In this document: positions 1 to 5,394 of the stretch, piece by piece
Layout of the letters: the number at the start of each line of letters is the position of its first letter
Numbering within the stretch: the stretch's first letter is position 1
Assembly: GCA_022563625.1 (NCBI GenBank)
Contig: JADFNA010000151.1
Span: 1-5,394, forward strand
Origin: Candidatus Zixiibacteriota bacterium
GTDB lineage: Bacteria; Zixibacteria; MSB-5A5; GN15; JACZUZ01
Length of the DNA: 5,394 nt
Reading direction: 5' to 3'
The notes under the pieces: generated by a model
Database searches by the model: none
What the model saw: only the letters and a program-made list of their open reading frames with translations
Told to the model about the DNA's origin: nothing
Made by a program: the position numbers and the translations under genes

Positions 1-634
1 CCCAGTGGGCGAATGATTTAAGCTGCAAAGGATCGAGTCTCTCGCCAACAGCCAGTCCGTCGGGCGTAGCCACCCACACGCTGTCGGTGGTCAGGATGAC
101 ATCGACAACATCTGTTTGTGACGGTATTGACCCGAACCGTTGATAGCTGTCCTGAATCTGTCCACCGTCGGTTATTTTGTCAAACAGCGCCAGGCCAATG
201 TCTGTACCCACCCAGAGCCGGGTTTGATCATCAGCCAGCGCATACAGCCGCACAAAGGCCCGGTTTTGATCCAAAAACGGAAACGCTTCGAATGAACTCG
301 AACCGGCGCTGCGTTTAATCAAACGCCCCAGCCCGGCGATCCACAGGTCGCCGCTTGCATCAGTCAGCAGATGTTCGAAATCGTTTGTGAAAAGCCCATC
401 AGTGTTGGTCAATATCCTGTTCGACAGATCGGCGGGATTAACGGCCAAAATCCCGCCCGAAGTCAGCGCCCAGACTTCGGCGCCAACAATGTCGATGTAC
501 TTTACGTCACGGGTGGCGCCAAAAGTCCGCCAGCCGGACAGTTGTGTCCATCCCGGCGGCGCTAGAACGGCAAGTGTAAACAGAGCCACCAGCGCGGCAT
601 TCGTCCATTGAACTGTTTTTCCAGGTTGATTCAT
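1..634 (-). CDS. Exported beta-propeller protein with Reg_prop-like repeats (N-terminal 211 residues, 3' end off window)
   Basis: The frame is open from an ATG at 634 to the left edge, giving 211 codons with no stop; an in-frame TGA lies three codons upstream, which fixes this as the earliest start. Residues 1-8 are polar, 13-26 form a hydrophobic core (AALVALFTLAVLAP), and a Pro-Pro-Gly-Trp stretch follows, so a Sec signal peptide is likely, with cleavage near residue 30. There is no cysteine in the visible part and no lipobox, so it is not a lipoprotein. A short motif recurs four times: EVWALTSGGI (53-62), DLWIAGLGRL (96-105), RLWVGTDIGL (139-148) and SVWVATPDGL (185-194). The Trp spacing is 43, 43 and 46 residues, as in two-component-regulator propeller (Reg_prop) or PorZ-like beta-propellers, one motif per blade. 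The gene starts 31 bp after lnt and is probably co-transcribed; the ribosome site is weak (GACGAG). The function is unknown. The missing C-terminus could carry a secretion/sorting domain, more blades, or, less likely, a membrane sensor kinase. Confidence 0.82.
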   Translation of the reverse strand, partial: MNQPGKTVQWTNAALVALFTLAVLAPPGWTQLSGWRTFGATRDVKYIDIVGAEVWALTSGGILAVNPADLSNRILTNTDGLFTNDFEHLLTDASGDLWIAGLGRLIKRSAGSSSFEAFPFLDQNRAFVRLYALADDQTRLWVGTDIGLALFDKITDGGQIQDSYQRFGSIPSQTDVVDVILTTDSVWVATPDGLAVGERLDPLQLKSFAHW

Positions 635-665
635 TACTCGTCAATTACACTTGGCGGTTATGTTG

Positions 666-2288
666 TTATACATCCGAGCGGCGTTGGCGGCCTATCCAGA
701 GACCAAACCGTTTACCTATCTTAAGAAAAAGGAAAAAGAACCCACACAAAGTAGTGAAAATAAAACAGAGCCGGGCCATAACCTGACCCTGGCGATAAAA
801 TGTTGACGGATGATAGTGGCGGTTAACTTCTCCGATAATATAGCCGCGTGTGTACCATTCCATCCGCTCACGCTTGCGGCCGTAGGTGTCGGCGAAAAAA
901 GTAAAACCGCTGTTAGCGCAGCGCGCCAGCCAAACCCGATTTTCCACTGCGCGCATGATGGCAATCCGCTCATGTTGAAACGGTCCCGGAGATTTTTTGA
1001 ACCAGGTGTCATTGGTGATGGTGAGAATAAACTGCGCGCCGGAGCGCAGCGTCTGCCGGACATACTCAGGATAGGCAACCTCGAAACAAATAAACGGCAC
1101 GTATTGAACGTCATCGAATTGCAGGAGTATTGTCGAATCACCCGGATAAAAGTCTGACCACCACTGCACATCATATGTTTTGATAAATGTCAAATACTTT
1201 TCAAGAAATGAACGTTTCAGAAACGGCAGTTTGTTTTGATACGGCACCTGTTCGGCAAAAGGCACCAGGCGCCGCTTGAGATACGGCGCAGACATGCTCC
1301 CATCCGCTTCGAGTTGTACGGCCGCATTGAAATGCCGTTTTTGACCGGCGCTACGGTCAACATGAAGCGTTCCGATCAAATTCGGAACGCCGGATTGACG
1401 TGCGCCCGCGCTATGCTGCCGCACATATTCCTTATCCAACAGTAAGTATGTCGGCGCGGCGGTCTCCGGCCAGACGATCAGCCGCGCCCCTTTTTCTCCG
1501 GCCGATCGGGCCAGAGAATCATAGACAGCGAACACATGGTCCTTCTTGTCCGGTGACCACTTGGTCTCCAGCGGGAAATTTCCCTGTAGCAGCGCCAGTC
1601 TGATCTCCGGCGGCGAAGTCAGGACAGGCGTTACAACCCATCCGTAGGCGAAGCTTGACCCGATGACGATAACGGCAGCGGCAGTGTACGTCATGCGGCG
1701 CTCCCCCAGAATCCCCGGACGCAAGGCCAGCGCCAGGCACGAATTTGCCAGAGTGACAATGAACGTCACCCCTGCGGCGCCGGTGATTGATGCGATTTGA
1801 ATGAAGTACAGATAATACGCCTGTGAATATGAAAAATCAGTCCAGGGAAACGAGAACTCTCCGAGTCCGCGGAAATATTCGAGACCGACCCATAAGATTG
1901 GAAAAATCAGAAGCGCAGCCTGCGTGTGACGTTTGTATATCGCTGAAAATATGGCGAAAATTAGCGCCGGATAAAGTGATAGAATCGCAATCGCCGCCAG
2001 ATACCCCGGCGGTGTCACATACCCGATCCAGTACAGCGCCAGTGCGTTAAAGACCAGTGAATAGAGATACCCTGAAGCAAACGCCCTGCGCGGGCCGAGC
2101 GGCCCCAAAAGCAAAAGCGGCCTGGCCAGCGCAAACCACGCCAGCCATCCGGTACCCAGCGGGAAATATGCCAGCGCGGTTATCACCGCCCAAAAAACCA
2201 GCTCAACCCTTCGCGGCCTGTTTTCAGAGCCCGACAGTGACAGCCACTTCTTCAATCGATTAACTTCTTCCTTGAATATCGACGCCAA
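666..2288 (-). CDS. lnt: Apolipoprotein N-acyltransferase
   Basis: Lnt is an inner-membrane enzyme that transfers an acyl chain from phospholipid to the N-terminal cysteine of diacylated lipoproteins, the last step of lipoprotein maturation in diderms. The protein is 540 aa, slightly longer than E. coli Lnt (512). Hydrophobic helices lie at about 29-61 (two), 73-91, 96-116, 122-139, 159-188 and 200-220, followed by a periplasmic nitrilase-type domain (about 227-495) and a final helix at 504-523. The family's Glu-Lys-Cys triad is visible: E275 in IVWPETA, K338 in YLKRRLVPFAE and C401 in FICFEVAYPE. NDTWF (426-430) and the QHE motif (438-440) also match the family. The Lys-to-Cys segment is about 11 residues longer than in E. 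coli, which may be lineage variation. The start is a TTG seven bases after the gpmI stop with no clear ribosome site. A second in-frame TTG at 2255 would remove 11 residues and lies behind an AAGGAAGAAG stretch. Family assignment is firm; the start is not. Confidence 0.95.
   Translation of the reverse strand: MASIFKEEVNRLKKWLSLSGSENRPRRVELVFWAVITALAYFPLGTGWLAWFALARPLLLLGPLGPRRAFASGYLYSLVFNALALYWIGYVTPPGYLAAIAILSLYPALIFAIFSAIYKRHTQAALLIFPILWVGLEYFRGLGEFSFPWTDFSYSQAYYLYFIQIASITGAAGVTFIVTLANSCLALALRPGILGERRMTYTAAAVIVIGSSFAYGWVVTPVLTSPPEIRLALLQGNFPLETKWSPDKKDHVFAVYDSLARSAGEKGARLIVWPETAAPTYLLLDKEYVRQHSAGARQSGVPNLIGTLHVDRSAGQKRHFNAAVQLEADGSMSAPYLKRRLVPFAEQVPYQNKLPFLKRSFLEKYLTFIKTYDVQWWSDFYPGDSTILLQFDDVQYVPFICFEVAYPEYVRQTLRSGAQFILTITNDTWFKKSPGPFQHERIAIMRAVENRVWLARCANSGFTFFADTYGRKRERMEWYTRGYIIGEVNRHYHPSTFYRQGQVMARLCFIFTTLCGFFFLFLKIGKRFGLWIGRQRRSDV
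2264..2273 (-). promoter_or_regulatory. Purine-rich AAGGAAGAAG, possible ribosome site for a shorter Lnt
   Basis: This purine-rich stretch lies within the first codons of the longest lnt frame, 8 bases before an in-frame TTG at 2255 (13 bases from the AAGGA core). The upstream TTG at 2288 has only an AT-rich spacer before it and no Shine-Dalgarno match. If used, Lnt would start MKKWLSLSGS and lose 11 cytoplasmic residues ahead of the first membrane helix. Translational coupling from the gpmI stop could instead serve the 2288 start. Confidence 0.35.
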
Positions 2289-2295
2289 AAATTAG

Positions 2296-3879
2296 CTATA
2301 CGCGCACCCGGCTGGCGAAACTCTCGCCGGTCATTTCTGCGGGTTTCGCAATGCCCAGCAGATCCAGAATGGTGGGCGCAATGTCCGCCAGTACACCGCC
2401 GGTGCGCGGCGCTGCGAAACGGTCCTTGTTCGGACCATAGAAAATCAGCGGCACAAGATTCGTCGTATGCGTCGTGTGCGGTCCATTACTCACTGCATCA
2501 AACATCAACTCACAATTGCCATGATCGGCCGTAATCAGCGCATCCCCGCCGGCTTCATCGAGAGCCTCCAGCGCCTTCGCTAAGTTCTCATCGACCGCCT
2601 GAACGGCCAGCGTGGCGGCTTTTAGCGAGCCGGTGTGTCCTACCATATCCGGATTGGCATAGTTCAGAATAATCACATCAAAGGCGCGCGATCGTATTTT
2701 TTCACAGAGCGTGTCAGTCACTTCGACAATTGACATTTCCGGTTTGAGATCATATGTCGACACTTTCGGCGAAGCAATCAATACCCGCTCTTCACCGGTA
2801 AACGGTTTCTGAACTCCCCCATTGAAAAAATATGTCACATGCGCATATTTTTCCGTTTCAGAAATCCGCAATTGCCTGAGCCCTTCGTTTGCGACCACTT
2901 CACCCAGCAGATTATCCAGAGATTTCCGGACATACAGAACAGTTGCATCTCTCATTTCAGTGTCATACTCAGTCATAGTCAACAGATCAATGCCGAGCGC
3001 CGGGGGCGGGGCCGCCCCACTGGCCGCGCCTGGCATTCTGCCGGTCAGATAATAGCATATCTGGCGCATGCGGTCGGCACGAAAATTGAAGCAGATTACC
3101 AGATCACCTTTCTTGATTCTGGCGTCCACTCCGTCGGGCTGGCTGAGTGTCATAGGCTTAATAAACTCATCAGTCACACCAGAATCATAGCATGACTGAA
3201 GCGACGCAAAAATATCGCCAGTTTGTTTTCCCCGTCCAAGCACGAGAGTGTCGTATGCCTCCTGTATCCGCTCCCAGCGCCGGTCACGGTCCATTGCCCA
3301 GTAGCGTCCAATCACAGTTGCCAGACTCCCGGCGCCAAACTCATCAAAATAACCATGCAGCGTTTTGAGATAATTGAGGGCCGACTTTGGCGGTGTGTCG
3401 CGGCCGTCAGTGAACGCGTGTACATACGCCTCAGGCAATTTCATCATCGCGCTCAGTTTTAACAAAGCCCGCACATGCTCCAGCGAGCTGTGCACACCTC
3501 CATCACTCATCAGCCCCAACAGATGAAGCGCTCCGGCGCGCGATTTCAGCGCCTTTAGCGACGCACACAGGGCGCTGTGTGAGAAAAAAGAACCATCCGC
3601 GATTGCGTCGTCAATCTGCGTCACAAACTGATACACGACACGCCCGGCGCCGATATTCAAATGCCCGACTTCCGAGTTGCCCATCTGACCGGCAGGCAGG
3701 CCGACAGCCGGACCCGAACCGTCAATTGGAACATTCGGGCAATTCTTCAGCAGTCGTTCAAGCGTCGGTGTGCGGGCCTGCGCGACCGCGTTGTTGTTCG
3801 CCTCAGTCCGAAGACCAAGACCATCTAAAATGGCCAGCAGCACGGTTTTCGAAACTCGTTCTTTTGAGAATGAATTCAC
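2296..3879 (-). CDS. gpmI: 2,3-bisphosphoglycerate-independent phosphoglycerate mutase
   Basis: GpmI interconverts 3-phosphoglycerate and 2-phosphoglycerate in glycolysis/gluconeogenesis in the cytosol, using two Mn2+ ions and a phosphoserine intermediate. The 527 aa length is close to the usual 510-515. Visible landmarks in order are D19 (ILDGLG, metal ligand), catalytic S69 in GQMGNSEVGH, H130 in DGGVHS, TDGRDT (157-162), RYWAMDRDRRWER (192-204), NFRADR (265-270), K344 in SETEKYAHVTYFFNGG, D411 and H415 in NPDMVGHTG, D452 and H453 in ADHGN, and H471 in PHTTHTTNLVP. All expected phosphatase- and transferase-domain residues are therefore present. The start is a GTG at 3879, 25 bp after purM, with AGGA 11 bases upstream; no other ATG, GTG or TTG lies in frame between it and the purM stop. 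An Ala/Pro/Gly-rich linker (about 283-295) sits where family members vary. It stops with TAG seven bases before the annotated lnt start, which suggests coupled expression. Confidence 0.98.
   Translation of the reverse strand: MNSFSKERVSKTVLLAILDGLGLRTEANNNAVAQARTPTLERLLKNCPNVPIDGSGPAVGLPAGQMGNSEVGHLNIGAGRVVYQFVTQIDDAIADGSFFSHSALCASLKALKSRAGALHLLGLMSDGGVHSSLEHVRALLKLSAMMKLPEAYVHAFTDGRDTPPKSALNYLKTLHGYFDEFGAGSLATVIGRYWAMDRDRRWERIQEAYDTLVLGRGKQTGDIFASLQSCYDSGVTDEFIKPMTLSQPDGVDARIKKGDLVICFNFRADRMRQICYYLTGRMPGAASGAAPPPALGIDLLTMTEYDTEMRDATVLYVRKSLDNLLGEVVANEGLRQLRISETEKYAHVTYFFNGGVQKPFTGEERVLIASPKVSTYDLKPEMSIVEVTDTLCEKIRSRAFDVIILNYANPDMVGHTGSLKAATLAVQAVDENLAKALEALDEAGGDALITADHGNCELMFDAVSNGPHTTHTTNLVPLIFYGPNKDRFAAPRTGGVLADIAPTILDLLGIAKPAEMTGESFASRVRV
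3003..3018. repeat. GC-only inverted repeat inside gpmI
   Basis: GGGGCGG (3003-3009) and CCGCCCC (3012-3018) form a perfect 7 bp inverted repeat around a two-base centre. It lies within the codons for the Gly-Ala-Ala-Pro-Pro-Pro linker of GpmI. It has no T run and sits mid-gene, so it is not a terminator; it probably follows from GC-rich Ala/Pro/Gly codons. Confidence 0.5.
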
Positions 3880-3890
3880 CGGCCAGTCTA

Positions 3891-3894
3891 TCCT
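3891..3894 (-). promoter_or_regulatory. Shine-Dalgarno AGGA deciding the gpmI GTG start
   Basis: AGGA lies 11 bases before the GTG at 3879, inside the 25 bp purM-gpmI gap. It is one of the few recognisable ribosome sites in the window and supports the GTG as the true start. The spacing is at the long end of the usual range. Confidence 0.5.
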
Positions 3895-3904
3895 GCAATA
3901 AAAA

Positions 3905-4981
3905 TTAGCCCAACGTCACTTTTTGATTCGACTTGCCGGCCGCCTTGACAACTTCACCGATTTCAAACGGCCCGTGTCCGTGGCTGGATGCAATTTGTTT
4001 GATATCCGAAAGCGATTCAGGTGGACAGGCGATAACATAACCGACACCCATGTTAAACGCGCGAAACATTTCAGCGCCGGCCAGAGACCCGCAGCGCTGG
4101 ATGAACTTGAAAATTACCGGCGGTTCGCTGCCGGACAAATCAACTTTAGCCTGCAGTCCATCGGGAATGATACGCGAAAGATTTCCGGCAATTCCTCCGC
4201 CGGTGATATGCGCCATGCCGCTGATAGCCGCCTTCCGTGATTGCATTTCGCTGACCGCCCCGAGATAACAAGTGTGAATTTCCATCAGCGCCTCTGCGAT
4301 TGTTGAGCCTAGCTCGTCTACATGTTCATCGTATGTGCGGCCGGCTTCTTCGAACAACGCCCGCCTGGCGAGGGAAAACCCGTTGGTGTGCAGCCCGTTG
4401 CTGGATAGCGCTAGCAGTTTGTCACCGGCTTTGATTGCGCTTCCGTCGATCAATGCGCCACGATCCACCACGCCGACAATGAACCCCGCCAGATCATATT
4501 CACCCGGCTGATAAAAATCAGGCATCTCGGCCGTTTCACCGCCAATAAACGCCGTTCCGGTTTTGCGGCAGGCGTTGGCGATACCGCTGATTGTTTCGGC
4601 GGCGATGTCCGGTGCGAGCTTCCCGGTCGCAAAGTAATCCAGAAAGAATAACGGACGCGCGCCCTGAACAAGAATGTCATTTATACAATGATTCACCAGA
4701 TCTTCACCAACCGTGTGGTGTTTGCCCGTAGCAAAGGCCAGCTTCAATTTCGTCCCGACGCCATCGGCCGAGGAGACCAGCGTCGGTTTTTCAAGCCCGG
4801 GAAATGAGGCGTCAAACAGGGCGCCGAATGATCCGATATCGCTCAGCGTCTCTTTCGTAAACGTGGTCCGCGCCATGTCTTTGATTCTCGAGACAACCTC
4901 AGCGCCGGCCTCAATGTCCACTCCAGAACTGGCGTAAGTTAGCGCCTCAGGTTTTGTACCATGTTTATTCTCGTCCGGCAT
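3905..4981 (-). CDS. purM: Phosphoribosylformylglycinamidine cyclo-ligase (AIR synthetase)
   Basis: PurM closes the imidazole ring in step five of de novo purine synthesis, converting FGAM plus ATP to AIR plus ADP and phosphate in the cytosol. The 358 aa length fits the family (about 345). Signature motifs are intact: TYASSGVDIEAG (15-26), the ATP-binding SSADGVGTKLKLA (70-82), GEDLVNHCINDILVQGA (92-108), LDYFATGKL (114-122), FIGGETAEMPDFY (145-157) followed by PGEYDLAGFIVG, LSSNGLHTNGFSLAR (192-206), HITGGGIAGNL (258-268) and FRAFNMGVGY (306-315). The ATG at 4981 is the only usable start: an in-frame TAG lies at 5005-5003 with no start codon between. The ribosome site is weak (GACAGAAA directly before ATG). 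It is the first gene after a 144 bp non-coding gap containing a candidate promoter, so it probably leads the purM-gpmI-lnt unit. No other pur gene is in the window, so the purine pathway appears scattered here. Confidence 0.98.
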   Translation of the reverse strand: MPDENKHGTKPEALTYASSGVDIEAGAEVVSRIKDMARTTFTKETLSDIGSFGALFDASFPGLEKPTLVSSADGVGTKLKLAFATGKHHTVGEDLVNHCINDILVQGARPLFFLDYFATGKLAPDIAAETISGIANACRKTGTAFIGGETAEMPDFYQPGEYDLAGFIVGVVDRGALIDGSAIKAGDKLLALSSNGLHTNGFSLARRALFEEAGRTYDEHVDELGSTIAEALMEIHTCYLGAVSEMQSRKAAISGMAHITGGGIAGNLSRIIPDGLQAKVDLSGSEPPVIFKFIQRCGSLAGAEMFRAFNMGVGYVIACPPESLSDIKQIASSHGHGPFEIGEVVKAAGKSNQKVTLG

Positions 4982-5029
4982 TTTCTGTCTGGATTGCTGA
5001 TACTATAATCACGTGTTACGATTGTCCCG

Positions 5030-5102
5030 GTCGAGCCGCGTTAGTCCGGGTTCAACGTCAGCCGCGCAAGGTACGTCCCGCCAAAAGCGGCTGTCAAGCC
5101 GC
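5030..5102 (-). repeat. Three copies of GCGGCT(N)GAC before purM
   Basis: The word occurs on the minus strand as GCGGCTTGAC (5102-5093), GCGGCTGAC (5065-5057, no middle base) and GCGGCTCGAC (5039-5030). Start-to-start distances are 37 and 26 bases. The first copy is part of the terminator hairpin and contains most of the candidate -35; the other two lie around and after the predicted start of transcription. Such a cluster could be direct-repeat binding sites for a regulator, but a short GC-rich word can also recur by chance. Confidence 0.35.
5068..5097 (-). promoter_or_regulatory. Candidate sigma-70-type promoter for purM-gpmI-lnt
   Basis: A perfect TTGACA (5097-5092) is followed after 18 bases by TACCTT (5073-5068), which keeps three of six bases of TATAAT. 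Initiation would fall near 5061, giving an untranslated leader of about 80 bases before the purM ATG. The -35 box is made from the loop and stem edge of the candidate terminator. A second -10-like TATAGT (5007-5002) lies closer to purM but has no recognisable -35 at proper spacing. The assignment is by consensus only and is tentative, because promoter rules in this lineage are unknown. Confidence 0.35.
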
Positions 5103-5104
5103 TC
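5083..5104 (-). terminator. Candidate intrinsic terminator after the rluD-like gene
   Basis: Reading leftward, AGCGGCT (5103-5097), loop TGAC (5096-5093) and AGCCGCT (5092-5086) form a 7 bp GC-rich stem. With the last stem base, four T residues follow (5086-5083) before the sequence returns to GG. It begins 22 bp after the TGA of the pseudouridine synthase gene, the usual place for a Rho-independent terminator. The T run is short, so termination may be partial, allowing some read-through into purM. Confidence 0.5.
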
Positions 5105-5125
5105 AATCCAGGTTGGGCGGATACA

Positions 5126-5394
5126 TCAGGCATGCTCTCGAATTGCATCCAGCAGTTCCACAAAATCTCCAGGAGGACCGGCGCTCAATTCAATCCGCTT
5201 GCCTGTTACCGGATGATTGAATGAAATCTCCCGGGCGTGGAGGGCCTGGCGCGGAAAACTTTTTAGCATCCGCTGTCCGAACAGCCGCTCCGGTCCGAAC
5301 AAACCCCTGTGCCAGCTCTCGCGGCCGCCATAATCAGGATCACCGAAAACCGGATGTCCCACATGCGCAAAATGGACGCGAATCTGATGCGTCC
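5126..5394 (-). CDS. rluD: RluA/RluD-family 23S rRNA pseudouridine synthase (C-terminal 88 residues, 5' end off window)
   Basis: The open frame enters at the right edge and runs to a TGA at 5128-5126. Its first complete residues, THQIRVHFAHVGHPVFGDPDYGGR, preceded by a codon ending in GG that is most likely Arg, reproduce the family's conserved (GR)THQIRVH...GHP..GD..YGG block. The RQALHA...NHPVTGK segment and the closing DFVELLDAIR also match the C-terminus of RluA/RluD-type enzymes, which isomerise uridines in large-subunit rRNA (RluD: 1911, 1915, 1917) or tRNA. The catalytic Asp (HRLDxxTSG motif) and any S4 domain would lie beyond the window. A GTG at 5362 is an internal Val codon and not the start. 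RluD is the most common member of this family outside gammaproteobacteria, but RluA or RluC specificity cannot be excluded from the tail alone. A hairpin with a T run about 20 bp after the stop suggests that its transcript ends before purM. Confidence 0.92.
   Translation of the reverse strand, partial: THQIRVHFAHVGHPVFGDPDYGGRESWHRGLFGPERLFGQRMLKSFPRQALHAREISFNHPVTGKRIELSAGPPGDFVELLDAIREHA

Noticed and set aside
118..611. Small plus-strand open frames at the left edge
   Set aside because: The minus strand here encodes a continuous 211-residue frame with a signal peptide and four regular propeller motifs, which is far stronger evidence.
810..1157. 115-codon open frame on the plus strand
   Set aside because: It is antisense to the catalytic domain of lnt and has no recognisable motif.
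2839..3195. 118-codon open frame on the plus strand
   Set aside because: It lies wholly antisense to gpmI, whose protein is conserved over this stretch; the plus-strand translation shows no recognisable domain.
3579..3908. Arg/Ser/Gln-rich plus-strand open frame
   Set aside because: It is antisense to the gpmI N-terminus, including the catalytic GNSEVGH codons; its odd composition is what a shadow frame of GC-rich codons gives.
5002..5015. CACGTG palindrome (5010-5015) next to TATAGT (5007-5002) as a second promoter or operator for purM
   Set aside because: No -35-like hexamer stands 16-18 bases upstream of TATAGT, and a six-base palindrome alone is too common to call an operator.
5030..5054. 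CCCGG...CCGGG inverted repeat in the purM leader as a riboswitch stem
   Set aside because: The stem is only five base pairs with a loop of about 15 bases, and no conserved riboswitch core is recognisable.
4954..5220. 88-codon plus-strand open frame spanning the purM-rluD gap
   Set aside because: It overlaps the start of purM and the tail of the pseudouridine synthase gene, matches no family I recognise, and the gap is better explained by terminator and promoter signals.
1..5394. CRISPR array, tRNA/rRNA, insertion sequence, toxin-antitoxin or defence genes
   Set aside because: No regularly spaced long repeats, RNA-gene signatures, transposase motifs or terminal inverted repeats were seen; coding density by five minus-strand genes leaves no room outside the 144 bp gap.

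Overview
The window looks like an ordinary housekeeping stretch from a Gram-negative (diderm) bacterium, with base composition around or slightly above 50% GC by eye. All five genes lie on the minus strand, so transcription runs from the right edge to the left edge. In transcription order they are: the 3' end of an RluA/RluD-family pseudouridine synthase gene (5394-5126), purM (4981-3905), gpmI (3879-2296), lnt (2288-666), and the 5' end of a gene for an exported beta-propeller protein (634 to beyond base 1). The three central genes are complete and keep their catalytic residues. The two edge genes are cut by the window, not broken.

The only intergenic space of any size is 5125-4982 (144 bp). 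It holds a candidate intrinsic terminator for the rluD-like gene, a candidate promoter whose -35 box overlaps that hairpin, and three copies of a GCGGCT(N)GAC word. The gaps from purM onward are short (25, 7 and 31 bp), so purM-gpmI-lnt-propeller is probably one transcript. The products belong to different processes: purine synthesis (PurM), glycolysis (GpmI), lipoprotein maturation (Lnt) and an exported propeller of unknown role. The cluster therefore looks like a growth-related transcription unit and not a dedicated pathway.

Lnt implies an outer membrane with triacylated lipoproteins. The Reg_prop-like propeller with a signal peptide is of a kind common in the Fibrobacteres-Chlorobi-Bacteroidetes (FCB) superphylum and nearby candidate phyla such as Zixibacteria. 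That placement is a low-confidence inference. I found no mobile element, CRISPR array, RNA gene or defence system, and no convincing previously undescribed system. The points most worth a second look are the layered control region before purM, the uncertain TTG start of lnt, and the truncated propeller protein.
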